DNA of 64,000 nt from Hymenobacter fodinae (GCF_004745825.1 NZ_SRLA01000003.1:496001-560000); one strand, 5' to 3'. Counted from the first letter of the stretch, positions 50,293 to 60,120 are shown. A program made the numbers and translations. The notes: generated from the letters alone by a model not told the origin.

Positions 50293-52038
50293 CTAGAGGC
50301 GCGTCATTTCGTCGTGCACAAAGTCGGCTAGCGTACGCAGGTAGTTAGTTGAGAAGTCGAAGCGAATCCCGGCGGCGGCATAGATTTCGCCAATTGGGGC
50401 TGTGTAACCCAGCGCCAATGCTCGTTTGTAGGCCTCAAGACCCTCCTGCGGGTTTTGGCGGTAGTTGCGCCATACGGCAATGGCCCCTAGCTGAGCCATG
50501 GCGTACTCAATGTAATAGAAGGGCACTTCGTAGAGGTGAAGCTGCTTCTGCCAGAGATACGGCTTGAAGTTCTCTAGGCCCTTCCAGCTAACAGTGCGCT
50601 GGTTGAACTCATCGAAAATCTCCGTCCAGCGCTGGTGGCGCTCCTCCTCGGTGTGCTGCGGGTGCTCGTACACCCAGTGCTGAAACTTGTCGATGGTAGC
50701 CACCCAGGGGAAGGTTTCCAGCACACTTTCCAAATGGTTTTTCTTGGCTCGGCGCAACTCATCGGGGTCAGTGAAGAACACGTCCCACTGGTCCATGCTC
50801 ATCAGCTCCATGCTCATCGAAGCCAGCTCAGCTACTTCAGATGGTGGGTGCTTGTCGGCAGAAAGTGGCAAGCGGCGCGTCAGGAAGCTGTGCACAGCGT
50901 GGCCTCCTTCGTGCAGCATGGTCACCACATCACGCAGGGAGCTGGTTGCATTCATGAAAATGAACGGCACGCCGGTTTCATCGAGGGGGTAGTTGTAGCC
51001 GCCCGGCGCCTTGCCCTTGCGCGATTCCAGGTCGAGGTGGCCCATTTGGCGCATGGTGCGCAGGCAGTCACCTAAGAAAGGGTCGAGGTTTTGGAAGACC
51101 GTAATGGTTTTCTCCAGTAGCTCGGCTCCCGTTTCGAAGGGTCGTAGCGGAGCCTTTCCTGATACGTCCACATCCAAGTCCCAGGGCCGGAGCTCCGGCA
51201 GGTTCAGGTCTTGACGGCGCTCCAGGTCAAGATCGTCAATCAGGGGCACTACAGTTTCCCGAATGGCCTGATGAAAATCGAAGCAGTCTTGCGGCGTATA
51301 GTCGAACCGGCCTAGCGCCGCGAACATATAGTCGCGGAAGTTTGGGAAGCCGGCATTCAGCGCCATTTGATGACGCAAGCCGATAAGCTCCGTAAAGAGG
51401 GCATCAAGCGGTTTGGCGTCTTGCAGCCGCCGCGCCTGAATGGCGCGCCAAGCCTCTTCCCGCACGGCCCGGTCGGGGCTCTTCAGGCGGTCAGCAGCAC
51501 GAGGCAGCGTAATCTCTTCGCCATCCAGGGTAACCGTCATGGCACCTACCGTGGCGGCGTACTGTTGCTGCTTGGTGCTGGTTTCCGTTTTGAGCGGAAT
51601 GTTCTCGGCCCTGTAGATGTCCAACGCTTGCCGTACCGAGCGAATGAACACCCGGTATTGAGCCGGGTCGAGATCGGGCAGGTAGGGCGAGGCAATCAGT
51701 TTCTCATTGAGAGCGTGGTCGTAAGGCGCCACGTGCGGCTCAATCTCACTTACGAAGTAATGAAAGGCCTCAGCTCGCGCCTGCTCCTGCGTGTCGCAGG
51801 TCATGCGAATGTAGCGCCAAGCCAAGTCCTCACTCAGCACTGACTCTAGCTCGGAGCGGTTCAGCAGCCAGCGCTCCAGCTCCTGCCCCGACCCAATAGC
51901 TCGGTCGCGCAACTCAATAAAATACGGTTCAATTGCGGCCCAGTCGGTCACGGCAAACGACTCGGGCAGGTACTGCCGGGGCGGACGCTGCGTATCGGTA
52001 GCCAAGTCGGCAGCAGTAGTGGCGGAAGTTGGTATCAT
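50293..52038 (-). CDS. M3 family oligoendopeptidase
   Basis: A 581-residue zinc metallopeptidase of the PepF/oligoendopeptidase F type, cytoplasmic, cleaving short peptides. The zinc motif H-E-G-G-H is at residues 376-380, followed by S-M-S-M-E-L-M-S (third ligand Glu). The ATG at 52038 is chosen because the residues before it are not typical; an in-frame ATG at 52065 exists. It is followed on the same strand (opposite order) by a separate ferredoxin-reductase gene ending 69 bp upstream, so the two may share a transcript. Confidence 0.93.
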   Translation of the reverse strand: MIPTSATTAADLATDTQRPPRQYLPESFAVTDWAAIEPYFIELRDRAIGSGQELERWLLNRSELESVLSEDLAWRYIRMTCDTQEQARAEAFHYFVSEIEPHVAPYDHALNEKLIASPYLPDLDPAQYRVFIRSVRQALDIYRAENIPLKTETSTKQQQYAATVGAMTVTLDGEEITLPRAADRLKSPDRAVREEAWRAIQARRLQDAKPLDALFTELIGLRHQMALNAGFPNFRDYMFAALGRFDYTPQDCFDFHQAIRETVVPLIDDLDLERRQDLNLPELRPWDLDVDVSGKAPLRPFETGAELLEKTITVFQNLDPFLGDCLRTMRQMGHLDLESRKGKAPGGYNYPLDETGVPFIFMNATSSLRDVVTMLHEGGHAVHSFLTRRLPLSADKHPPSEVAELASMSMELMSMDQWDVFFTDPDELRRAKKNHLESVLETFPWVATIDKFQHWVYEHPQHTEEERHQRWTEIFDEFNQRTVSWKGLENFKPYLWQKQLHLYEVPFYYIEYAMAQLGAIAVWRNYRQNPQEGLEAYKRALALGYTAPIGEIYAAAGIRFDFSTNYLRTLADFVHDEMTRL

Positions 52039-52107
52039 AGAAAGGTTCTGTACGCGAAAACCCACGGTGCGGGTTGAAAAAATCAGGCGAAGAAGGCCGA
52101 CTTCTTC

Positions 52108-53217
52108 CTAATCAATTTCGATGACTACGTCGCTCGTCAAGGGGTGGCCTACGCAAGTGAGTATGTAGCCTTGGCTGATCTCCCGATCCGACAGACCTTC
52201 GCGCTCATCCAAGTGTACTTTACCCGAGAGGCACTTGCCCCGGCACGCCGTGCATAAGCCCGCCTGACAGGAGTAGGGCAGGTCAATATCCAGATCTAGG
52301 GCAGCTTCCAAGATGGTTTGGTTCGGTGCTACTTCAATCTGATATTCCGACCCTTCGTAGTTGATGGTGACTATACGAGTTACGATTTTTCCATCATCTT
52401 CGGCCGTCGATACGTCGCCGTGGCCGTTGGGCTGAGTAGCCGTAGCTTCGGCCGTATCGGCAGCGGCCACAAAACTTTCGCGCCGGATGCGGCCAGCCGG
52501 TACTCCAAGCAGCTCCAGGGCCGCCTTGGCTTCGGTCATCAAGCCTTCGGGGCCGCACAGATAATACTCCGCCTGCTCAGCCGGAAACTGGTGGCGCTGC
52601 TCGAGAATACGCAGGAGCATAGTGCGGTTTAGGCGCCCCGTGTGCTGGTGGCCAGCCATCGGCCCGGTGGGCTGGCTATACACGTGCTCAACCTGCAACC
52701 GGTTAGAATATTGCTGCTCAAGCTGGCGCAACTGCTCCCGGAAAATTACCGATTCCTCGTTGCGGTTGCCATAAATCAGCAGAACATGACTTTTCGGCTC
52801 TTCCCGCAGCACGGCCTTCAGCATGCTCATAAGGGGGGTAATGCCGGAACCGGCTCCCACCAGCACAAATGAGCGCGCCGAGTTAGGCGCAGGAGTTAGA
52901 GTGAAGTTACCAATGGGGGCCATCACTTCCATCTGCTGGCCTACGCGCACCGTGTCGAGCAAATAGTTACTCATGAGTCCGCCCGGCACCCGCTTTACCG
53001 TAACGGCTAAGCGCGGCGCCTCACCGGGGGTGCTGCACAACGAATAGGCGCGGCGCTCCTTTTTTCCACCCGGTCCGCAGGGCAGAATTAACGTCAGAAA
53101 CTGGCCAGGCTCGCTAGGTACAGTCTGGCGGTCAGGGCGTTCAAAGTGAATGGTAACGGCGTCGGAGGTCTCCTGGGTAAGCTCGACTACGTTGAGCGTT
53201 AGATACTGACTGCTCAT
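52108..53217 (-). CDS. PaaE-like ferredoxin-dependent reductase with FNR and 2Fe-2S domains
   Basis: A 369-residue flavoprotein that moves electrons from NAD(P)H to an oxygenase or desaturase. The FAD domain has R-A-Y-S-L-C-S-T (R-x-Y-S); the NAD(P) domain has G-A-G-S-G-I-T-P and Y-L-C-G-P-E; a linker of about 30 residues leads to the C-terminal plant-type ferredoxin with C-Q-A-G-L-C-T-A-C and a fourth Cys in L-T-C-V-G. This domain order is that of PaaE/PaaK and HmpX-like reductases. The start is the ATG at 53217, where homology begins. The oxygenase partner is not nearby. Confidence 0.9.
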   Translation of the reverse strand: MSSQYLTLNVVELTQETSDAVTIHFERPDRQTVPSEPGQFLTLILPCGPGGKKERRAYSLCSTPGEAPRLAVTVKRVPGGLMSNYLLDTVRVGQQMEVMAPIGNFTLTPAPNSARSFVLVGAGSGITPLMSMLKAVLREEPKSHVLLIYGNRNEESVIFREQLRQLEQQYSNRLQVEHVYSQPTGPMAGHQHTGRLNRTMLLRILEQRHQFPAEQAEYYLCGPEGLMTEAKAALELLGVPAGRIRRESFVAAADTAEATATQPNGHGDVSTAEDDGKIVTRIVTINYEGSEYQIEVAPNQTILEAALDLDIDLPYSCQAGLCTACRGKCLSGKVHLDEREGLSDREISQGYILTCVGHPLTSDVVIEID

Positions 53218-53432
53218 AGGGCGGTGCGGGGTACTGGAAATCGGGAAATGAGGAATTGAATAACAACCAAAGTGGCCTAGAGTTGGCCGGGCTTGCAAAG
53301 TACGGGATTCTGTAGCGGATGGCTTAGCTTGCGCCCCTCTCCAACGGAGTATAAAATCTTGCGTTGGAAGAGTGGCTCCGGATGCTTATTCCCTAAGCCA
53401 CTCCTGCCCTTGTCTCCCTTCTTAACTTCCCT

Positions 53433-54122
53433 ATGCTAGCTCAACTTCTGGAAACCCATCAGCACGAATTTGCGGCCGTGCTGCCCGTTGACCTCAATGC
53501 CCCCGATGTAGCCCGCCTAGATTTCTCGGCTACCAACCCCTTACTCCAGGATGCTGACCTGCGCGACACGCCAGCATTTGAAGCCCTGGTGGCCCGCCTC
53601 TTAGAAGCAAAGAATGCTCACATTGGCGTGGGCGGCTACCTCGAAAACCGCGTTATTTACCGGCGCAGCAACTTGTTTAGCACACCCGATACCGCTGCTC
53701 CCTCTCGCTCCCTGCACTTGGGTGTAGATGTATGGCTTCGGGCCGGTACGCCCGTTATGGCTCCGCTAGATGCCGTAGTGCACAGCGTGCAAGACAATGA
53801 TAACTTCGGCGACTATGGCCCTACCGTTATTCTGCAGCACCAACTCGAGGACACGGTTTTCTATACGCTCTACGGCCACCTCACCCGCCGCGAAACCTTG
53901 CTATTGCGCCCCGGCATGGCCGTTGAAAAAGGCGAGGTGTTTACTGAAGTGGGCCCCGCCCCCGAAAATGGCGACTGGCCCCCTCACCTGCATTTTCAGG
54001 TTATCAGTGACATGCTAGGCCTAGAGGGTGACTTCCCCGGTGTAGCACTGCCAGCCGAGCGCGAGAAGTGGGCTGCCCTCTGCCCAGACCCCAACCTGAT
54101 ACTTCAGAGCCAGTGGCTCTAG
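53433..54122 (+). CDS. M23 family metallopeptidase-like protein
   Basis: A 229-residue protein without signal peptide. The M23/LytM signature is present: L-H-L-G-V-D-V-W (H-x-x-x-D), a beta-barrel core, Y-T-L-Y-G-H-L and P-P-H-L-H-F-Q (H-x-H). These enzymes cleave peptide bonds in peptidoglycan or act as non-hydrolytic relatives; the residues for zinc binding look complete. The absence of a signal peptide is unusual for a wall hydrolase, and resembles proteins sometimes fused to or near aminotransferases. Confidence 0.8.
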   Translation: MLAQLLETHQHEFAAVLPVDLNAPDVARLDFSATNPLLQDADLRDTPAFEALVARLLEAKNAHIGVGGYLENRVIYRRSNLFSTPDTAAPSRSLHLGVDVWLRAGTPVMAPLDAVVHSVQDNDNFGDYGPTVILQHQLEDTVFYTLYGHLTRRETLLLRPGMAVEKGEVFTEVGPAPENGDWPPHLHFQVISDMLGLEGDFPGVALPAEREKWAALCPDPNLILQSQWL

Positions 54123-54194
54123 GCCACTCCGGCACCTGGCCTAGCCTGAGCTAAGCACTTGCTTAGGCCTGTTATACAGACTAAGTGCTCATAA

Positions 54195-54226
54195 AAAAGG
54201 CCCCGCACAGTTGTGCGGGGCCTTTT
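54195..54226. terminator. Two-way terminator between convergent genes
   Basis: A perfect 15-bp stem (AAAAGGCCCCGCACA and complement) with a very small loop, between the M23-like gene and the T9SS gene. Confidence 0.8.
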
Positions 54227-54247
54227 GCTTAGGCTGGTTAGGTAAGC

Positions 54248-57200
54248 TTATTGCTTCACAAAACGACCGAAGTACGTCTGCTGGGCGCTGGTAGCCTGTA
54301 CCATATACAGACCCGCTTTCAAGCCGCCTACTTTCTGGCTGAGCTGCTGGCTGAGCTGCTCGGCGCGGCCGGTGCCAGTGAATACCACGTGGCCATCGGT
54401 AGCGGTAACGCTCAGGGTCAACTCCCCTACCTGGGTGGGCAGCTGCACGCTGAGCGTGTTGTGGGCAGGGTTCGGGCTGATGGTCAGTTGCTGAGCCAGG
54501 CGCACTGGCTTGGTGCTGGTCACAGTGCCGAACACGTAGCGCGTTTGCACGGGGTAGTGGTCGGAGGTGGTGTTGGCGTAGTTCGGAATCTGAGCGGCTA
54601 GGCCAGTCTGAATTTCGGCTGAGCCCGCCAGGTAGTTCGTCACCAGCTCGTTGGAAGCCACTGCGTGGTCAATCACGTCGTTGTAGCCTACCGTCGACTT
54701 CTTTTTGGCCAAGCTCAGGGGCAGAGTCAAGGCCTGATAGTTGGTGGCATCATCCAGAATTACCTTGTACGAAGAAGCCGAAGTTGGCGTACCAGCGGTA
54801 ATGGTTTCGTCGAGGTCGTCGTTGAAGTCACCTACAATTACAAACTTGGTGGTTGGATAGTCGGCGTCGAGCTTGGCCTTCAAAGAAGTGGCGGCCGCGG
54901 CCCGGCGGTTGTACGAGTCAACTACGGGGTTGGTGTTGGCTTTGGCATGAATGAGCACCACCATCATGCGGTTAGTGGTACCGTTCATTTCCACGTCAGC
55001 CTCCATGGCGTAGGGGTAGCGGCCCGAAGACCAATCGGAATACGCCGCGCAGTTGGTTGCTTGGTTTTCGCACTCCAGCAGCACTTTGAACGTAGGGTTC
55101 TTGATAACGCTGGTGCGATACACGAATACCAGCTTCTGTGCCGTAGCATAGTTGCTGTTGGCGGTGGTGCTTCCGCCCGATGCCGCCGGCGACACCATGT
55201 AGCGGTAGCCGCCCAGCTGCCGCACTACCGTACCCAGCCGCACAGTATCTACCACCTCAGCCAGCGCAAACACGTCGGCATTCAGGTTGGTGAGCATGGT
55301 TTTCACGTTTTCCTGCTGCAGGGCTTTGTCTTGGGGGCCTAGGCCTGCCTGCGCCGAGCCAAACCACTCAATGTTCCAGCTTACCACTTCCAGCGTGTTA
55401 TTCACGTTGTAGGTATTGCCGGTAGCATCAATCGTCAGCGAGGTAACTCCTGTGCTAGCTACCGTCAGGGTGCTGTTGTAAGAAGTGTTGGTTTGCGTGG
55501 GGCTGTATCGAACGGTAATGGTTTTGGGAGTGCTGCTAGCCTCCGTAGCATCAAAGCTGATGGAGTTGCTGAAGGCCGTACCATCTTTCGATACCTGGAA
55601 CACCGGGTTGGAAGAGGTGATAGTAGCTGGGCCCGTTAGGTCGCGCAGGGTTACGTTTAGGGTTTGGGTAGTGGTAGAGCCCGGAGCGCGGTAGCCGAAA
55701 GCCAGCGTGGAGTTGCTAGCGGCCAGGGATGGCGGAGGCGGCGTGCTGGAGTTGCGCAACCGCACATCATCCAGGGTCCAGCGGGCGGCTTCATCGGTGG
55801 TGGAGTTGTATACGAAGGCCACGTAAAGCGTAGCCGACTTAAAGGCCGTCAGGTCAACGTTGTCCGTAAGCGTCCAAGTATCGGAGCCGATTGCCGGGAA
55901 AGCGGCGTCCACGTTGGTCCAAGTTACCCCAGCGGCGTTAGGGCTGCCGGTACCAGAGTAGTTAGTGGAAACTTTTAACTGTAACGGAGCGCCCGAGAAA
56001 GCCACGCGGCTGTAGAAAGAGAGCAGCGGATAGGCAAAGGAAGAAGCATTCAGGGCCGGCGAAATCAACCAGTCTTCGTTCAGAATGCTGGTAGTAGCGA
56101 AGCCATTCATTTGCAGCGCATTGCCTTTAGAAGCTTTACCGGTAGCATCGGCAGCATCGCGCCCGAAGGTGGTGCAGCCCCAGGTTTGAGCCCCCGTCAC
56201 GCTAAACTGCGTCCAGCCCTCCGAGAGGTTTGTAGCACCTACGCAGTTTTCAAAGTTGAAAACTAAGTTGTTGGGGTCGAAGGAGCTACCCGATACGGCT
56301 ACAGTTTCCTCAATACCACCGGGAGTGTTGTGGGTAATGTTGCCAGCAGCTACTCCCAGCGTTGTGGGCGTATAGCGTACATACACTTGCTTAGCCGCGG
56401 CCAGCTCAGTTGGGGTGAAGGAGATGGTAGAAGCAAAAGCCGCGTTATCCTTCGAAACGGTGAAGCTGGCCGGTGCATTTACAGTTACATCGCCGGTCAA
56501 ATTCACCGCGCTCAGCTGATAGCTCTGCGAGGCCGAAGCCGTGTTGATGAGTTGGCTGGCAAACGTGAGGGGCGTACTTGGCACCGTAATAGCCGGATCG
56601 GTGGGCAATATGTTCGTCCAGGTCAGGGCAAAGTCGTCGATGGCCGTAGTGGGGCGGTTGCCGGTACCCGAAGAGTTAGCCAGCGCTACAATCCGAATCC
56701 ACACTTTCTCGCTCTTGTTGTTGAGCGCGTTGCCGAAGTTTACGGTTACGGGCGTGTTGCTAAACGCACTTCCGCCACTGGTGGTGCCGCTACCAATGGT
56801 CTGGAAGTTGGTTGGCGCATCACCCGTGGCGTAATCTACCCGCCACGTGGTGGTGCGGGGCGAGGTATTATCGAGCGACTGCAGCTTGAAGGCTAGTGAA
56901 AAGGCAGCCCGCTTAGTGGTGTTAGTGGCCTGAAAAACAAAAGCAGCGCCGGGTTCTCCGTAGCTGCCTGTCTGTCGTACCCCAAGGGCACGGTCGGTAG
57001 AAGCATTTTGCGTTGCCTCGTCTGCGGTGGCCGTCAGGCCGTCAGCGGAAGCGTAGTTGCTAAAGCGGCCGGTAAAGTTCGCCCAGGGTGTTTTAGTGGT
57101 AGTAAGTGCTACCTCGGTGCCGGGGGCGGTGGCCGAAGCGCCCGTACGAATAGTAAAGCCAGCGGGCAGCCCACCACCAATACCGTCGAAGTCTTCGGTG

Positions 57201-57301
57201 TAGGAGCTGTTTTGGAGCGTTACCTGCGCCATAGCTCCCGTGCTGAGGCCTAGGCCCAGCAGCACCGAAAGTAAACGCCTGAAACTGTAGCTGTTTTTCA
57301 T
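54248..57301 (-). CDS. Secreted endonuclease/exonuclease/phosphatase-fold protein with T9SS domain
   Basis: A 1017-residue protein, start at ATG 57301, with a signal peptide to about residue 26 (G-A-M-A-Q). The N-terminal 200 residues form a jelly-roll (Y-T-E-D-F-D-G), then come Ig-like modules (I-T-V-P-S-T-P-L-T-F, and a repeat with S-F-T-V-S-K-D). A choice-of-anchor-type jelly-roll (F-E-N-C, W-T-Q-F-S-V) follows at about 350-530. The catalytic domain (about 635-900) is of the endonuclease/exonuclease/phosphatase type: W-N-I-E-W-F-G (Asn, Glu), G-D-F-N-D-D-L and S-D-H-Y-P-V. The C-terminus is a type A sorting domain (I-S-P-N-P at about 940). It is a likely extracellular nuclease or phosphodiesterase. 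Confidence 0.85.
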   Translation of the reverse strand: MKNSYSFRRLLSVLLGLGLSTGAMAQVTLQNSSYTEDFDGIGGGLPAGFTIRTGASATAPGTEVALTTTKTPWANFTGRFSNYASADGLTATADEATQNASTDRALGVRQTGSYGEPGAAFVFQATNTTKRAAFSLAFKLQSLDNTSPRTTTWRVDYATGDAPTNFQTIGSGTTSGGSAFSNTPVTVNFGNALNNKSEKVWIRIVALANSSGTGNRPTTAIDDFALTWTNILPTDPAITVPSTPLTFASQLINTASASQSYQLSAVNLTGDVTVNAPASFTVSKDNAAFASTISFTPTELAAAKQVYVRYTPTTLGVAAGNITHNTPGGIEETVAVSGSSFDPNNLVFNFENCVGATNLSEGWTQFSVTGAQTWGCTTFGRDAADATGKASKGNALQMNGFATTSILNEDWLISPALNASSFAYPLLSFYSRVAFSGAPLQLKVSTNYSGTGSPNAAGVTWTNVDAAFPAIGSDTWTLTDNVDLTAFKSATLYVAFVYNSTTDEAARWTLDDVRLRNSSTPPPPSLAASNSTLAFGYRAPGSTTTQTLNVTLRDLTGPATITSSNPVFQVSKDGTAFSNSISFDATEASSTPKTITVRYSPTQTNTSYNSTLTVASTGVTSLTIDATGNTYNVNNTLEVVSWNIEWFGSAQAGLGPQDKALQQENVKTMLTNLNADVFALAEVVDTVRLGTVVRQLGGYRYMVSPAASGGSTTANSNYATAQKLVFVYRTSVIKNPTFKVLLECENQATNCAAYSDWSSGRYPYAMEADVEMNGTTNRMMVVLIHAKANTNPVVDSYNRRAAAATSLKAKLDADYPTTKFVIVGDFNDDLDETITAGTPTSASSYKVILDDATNYQALTLPLSLAKKKSTVGYNDVIDHAVASNELVTNYLAGSAEIQTGLAAQIPNYANTTSDHYPVQTRYVFGTVTSTKPVRLAQQLTISPNPAHNTLSVQLPTQVGELTLSVTATDGHVVFTGTGRAEQLSQQLSQKVGGLKAGLYMVQATSAQQTYFGRFVKQ

Positions 57302-57349
57302 GGAGTAAATTGAAGGGTGATGAATGGGGGATTTGAAGGATGGAAAGTA

Positions 57350-57378
57350 CAAAAGTACCCGTGGTTCTTGGGCACAAT
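57350..57378 (-). promoter_or_regulatory. Promoter of the T9SS nuclease-like gene
   Basis: On the minus strand ATTG (57375-57378), 17 bp and TACTTTTG (57350-57357) fit the Bacteroidota promoter, about 49 bp before the chosen ATG. This supports the start at 57301 over the ATG at 57352, which lies inside the promoter. Confidence 0.6.
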
Positions 57379-57408
57379 GTTACCTCAGTGTTAACAAATA
57401 GGCAGAGA

Positions 57409-57449
57409 AAAAGCCCATACCTTACAAGTGCTGTAAGGCATGGGCTTTT
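57409..57449 (-). terminator. Terminator after the FtsX-like gene
   Basis: A 17-bp stem with one mismatch (57409-57425 with 57433-57449), followed on the minus strand by TTTTTCTC, 36 bp after the stop of the permease gene. Confidence 0.8.
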
Positions 57450-57484
57450 GCAGGGGCAATCTTAAAAGCTCGCAGCAGCTACGG

Positions 57485-58696
57485 TTAATCAAATTTGATT
57501 GCTGTAACGGGCTTGATGCGAGAAATCAGGTAGGTAGGAATCAGCACTGCCAGCAGAGAGGTAAGGAAGGTAGCGGCGTTGAGCACCACAATTATGAAGG
57601 GGTCCCAATACACGGGTACCCGGTCCATATAGTAGTTTTCGGGGTCGAGCGGAATAGGGTGGAAAAAGTACTGGATAGCACAAAATCCTAGGCCTACAAG
57701 GTTGCCATACAGCATACCTCGCAGCGTTAGGCTCAGCCCCCGAAAGAAGAACATGCTCCTGATCTGGTTATCGGTGGCGCCAATGGCCTTGAGCACCCCA
57801 ATCATGTTAGTGCGCTCCAAGATCATGATGAAAATGGTGGCTACCATATTGAAAGTGGCCACGAAAATGATCAGAATCAGGAAGATGACTACGTTCCGGT
57901 TTAGGAGCTGCAGCCAATCGAAGAGCTGGGCGTACTGGTCCGTAATCTTGTCCAGCTTTAGGTCGTAGCGCAGGTTCTCGTAGAGCGTATCCGCCACGGG
58001 GTCGAGACGGTTGAAATCCTTCAAGACCACTTCTACCCCACCCACCAACGTATCGGGCCAGGAATACAGCTCTTGCACTTGGCGCAGGTCGCCGATAACG
58101 TACACCTCGTCAAACTCGTCTAGGCCAGTCTGGTAGATGCCGCTCACCGTAAAGCGACGGACCCGGGGCGGGTTCTGAATAAAGTAGAACAGGGCTTCGT
58201 CGCCGGGTTTTAGGCGCAGCTTGTCGGCTACCTTGCGCGAGAGCAGGATATCATTGCTGGCCGAATCGGGGAACGTCAGAAACTTACCAGCTACCAGGTT
58301 CTGGCGCATAGGCGAGGGGCCCGACTTTTCATCGATACCCTTCAGTACTACGCCCAGCACTTCATCCTTGGTTTTGATGATAGCTGCCTTGCGAGCAAAG
58401 GGCTGCAAGGATTTCACCTGGGGGTTGCTCTTCAGCTCCTGCAGCAGCTGGGGCGTGGCAATGGGGGCAACCTGCAAGGAGTTATTGGTATCGTACTTGC
58501 TAATCTGCAGGTGGGCCCCGAAGGAGAAGATTTTGCTTTGAATCTCGTTGCGGAAACCTTCCAAAATGGCAAACGATACCACCATCACCGCTAGCCCCAT
58601 GGCAATGCTGATGATGGCTATCTTTGTCACCGACGAGGTGAAAGAACCGGAGTCGGCCCCGTCAATCTTACTAGATATGTACTTCGATACGTTCAC
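57485..58696 (-). CDS. FtsX-like ABC transporter permease (LolC/LolE-type)
   Basis: A 403-residue membrane protein with one N-terminal membrane segment (A-I-I-S-I-A-M-G-L-A-V-M-V-V), a periplasmic domain of about 220 residues, and three C-terminal segments. The FtsX signature is present (T-N-M-I-G-V-L-K-A-I-G-A-T-D before the first C-terminal loop). It fits the lipoprotein-releasing type; the ATPase partner is not adjacent. The GTG at 58696 is used as start since no suitable ATG is present. It is divergent from a NamZ-like gene, with only 51 bp between. Confidence 0.85.
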   Translation of the reverse strand: MNVSKYISSKIDGADSGSFTSSVTKIAIISIAMGLAVMVVSFAILEGFRNEIQSKIFSFGAHLQISKYDTNNSLQVAPIATPQLLQELKSNPQVKSLQPFARKAAIIKTKDEVLGVVLKGIDEKSGPSPMRQNLVAGKFLTFPDSASNDILLSRKVADKLRLKPGDEALFYFIQNPPRVRRFTVSGIYQTGLDEFDEVYVIGDLRQVQELYSWPDTLVGGVEVVLKDFNRLDPVADTLYENLRYDLKLDKITDQYAQLFDWLQLLNRNVVIFLILIIFVATFNMVATIFIMILERTNMIGVLKAIGATDNQIRSMFFFRGLSLTLRGMLYGNLVGLGFCAIQYFFHPIPLDPENYYMDRVPVYWDPFIIVVLNAATFLTSLLAVLIPTYLISRIKPVTAIKFD

Positions 58697-58747
58697 TGGC
58701 GTAAAGCTACGTGAACCCGACCAGTTTTCCAGCCTCGTTTCCTGCCC

Positions 58748-59992
58748 ATGTTTCCAGCCCTTTCCACCGGCCTGCTAGGCCTGTCGCTCCTGCTCACCGA
58801 CTGTGGCCGCCCCGCCGCGACAGCCAACGCTACTATCGGCTCTGCCGCCTCTTCCGCTACGGGTACCTCCCTGCCCAGCTCCGCCCCGACCACCGACCAA
58901 ACTTTGCGCGTGGGTGCTGAGCAGTTTGAGCGCTACCTTCCACTACTGAAAGGCAAGCGCGTAGGCCTAGTTGTCAACCAAACTGCTCGCGTAGGCAAGG
59001 CGTTTTTGGTGGATACCCTGCTGGCCAAAGGTGTGGGCGTAAAGGTAATTTTTGGGCCAGAGCACGGTTTCCGGGGCGAGGCGGCTGACGGAGCTACCAT
59101 CAAGAATGGCAAGGATGACCGGAGTGGCCTACCAGCCCTCAGCCTTTATGGAGCCACCAAGAAGCCTACTCCCGAGATGCTCAAGGATGTGGATGTGCTA
59201 GTGTTTGACATTCAGGATGTAGGTACGCGTTTCTACACCTTCATCAGTACTATGCATTACGTGATGGAAGCGTCGGCGGAGCAAGGCAAGGAGGTTATCA
59301 TTCTGGACCGGCCTAACCCCAACGGCTGGTATGTAGATGGCCCTGTGATGGAACCGCAGCACAAGTCATTTGTGGGCATGCACCCTATTCCGGTGGTACA
59401 CGGCCTCACGGTGGGCGAACTGGCCCAGATGATTAATGGCGAAAAGTGGCTGGCCGGGGGCCGGCAGTGCAAGCTTACTGTAGTGCCCGTGCAAGGCTAT
59501 ACCCACGCCACACGCTACGAGTTGCCCGTGCGTCCTTCGCCCAACCTGCCTAACGCCCACTCAGTGGCCTTGTACCCCAGCATCTGCCTGTTTGAGGGCA
59601 CCGATGTAAGCGTAGGCCGTGGCACCGACTCACCATTTGAAGTGATTGGGGCACCCACTCAACCATCCTCCCGCCCCTACCGCTTCACTCCCAAGCCTAA
59701 CCCCGGCTCGCCCACGCCGCCCCAGAATGGCAAAGTCTGCTACGGCCAAGATTTGCGCCAAACCGGCAACAACGTGGGGTTCAGCCTGAAATATCTGCTA
59801 GACTTCTACCAGCAAAGCACTGACAAGGAGCACTTCTTTGGGAAGTACTTCGAGCAGCTCACGGGCACGCGCACGTTGCGCGAGCAGGTTATTGCCGGTA
59901 AATCGGAGCAGGAAATCCGGAAATCGTGGGAGCCGGCGCTAGGCCAGTATAAGGCCATGCGCAAGAAATATTTGCTTTACCCCGAAGCTTAA
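58748..59992 (+). CDS. DUF1343 lipoprotein, NamZ-like exo-beta-N-acetylmuramidase
   Basis: A 414-residue lipoprotein (L-L-T-D-C, Cys19). The DUF1343/GH171 pattern is clear: V-G-L-V-V-N-Q-T-A, F-G-P-E-H-G-F-R-G, L-P-A-L-S-L-Y-G, V-F-D-I-Q-D-V-G-T-R-F-Y-T-F, I-L-D-R-P-N-P-N-G, P-V-V-H-G-L-T-V-G-E-L-A and E-G-T-D-V-S-V-G-R-G-T. NamZ enzymes remove N-acetylmuramic acid from the non-reducing end of muropeptides, so this protein probably takes part in peptidoglycan recycling at the outer-membrane face. The signal region is rich in Ala/Ser/Thr. Its own terminator follows. Confidence 0.9.
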   Translation: MFPALSTGLLGLSLLLTDCGRPAATANATIGSAASSATGTSLPSSAPTTDQTLRVGAEQFERYLPLLKGKRVGLVVNQTARVGKAFLVDTLLAKGVGVKVIFGPEHGFRGEAADGATIKNGKDDRSGLPALSLYGATKKPTPEMLKDVDVLVFDIQDVGTRFYTFISTMHYVMEASAEQGKEVIILDRPNPNGWYVDGPVMEPQHKSFVGMHPIPVVHGLTVGELAQMINGEKWLAGGRQCKLTVVPVQGYTHATRYELPVRPSPNLPNAHSVALYPSICLFEGTDVSVGRGTDSPFEVIGAPTQPSSRPYRFTPKPNPGSPTPPQNGKVCYGQDLRQTGNNVGFSLKYLLDFYQQSTDKEHFFGKYFEQLTGTRTLREQVIAGKSEQEIRKSWEPALGQYKAMRKKYLLYPEA

Positions 59993-60021
59993 CCCGCGGC
60001 TTCTATGCCTTGGGAAGTAAG

Positions 60022-60083
60022 GACCTAGCCTTGGCTGAACGCGCACTACGCAAACAGTAGGTTCAGCAGGAGCTAGGTCTTTT
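60022..60083 (+). terminator. Terminator after the NamZ-like gene
   Basis: An interrupted long stem: GACCTAGC pairs with GCTAGGTC, and inside it GCTGAAC with GTTCAGC, then TCTTTT. It lies 30 bp after the stop and about 40 bp before fmt. Confidence 0.7.
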
Positions 60084-60107
60084 CTGCGTTCGGGGCCGTT
60101 GTTTACA

Positions 60108-60115
60108 TACTTTTG
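60108..60115 (+). promoter_or_regulatory. -7 promoter box of fmt, almost at the start codon
   Basis: TACTTTTG matches TAnnTTTG exactly and ends 5 nt before the fmt ATG, predicting a leaderless or nearly leaderless mRNA. The -33 box is not clear. Confidence 0.5.
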
Positions 60116-60120
60116 CTGCC

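Noticed and set aside
55000..56896. Several long plus-strand frames antisense to the T9SS nuclease-like gene
   Set aside because: They are shadows of a confirmed minus-strand gene.
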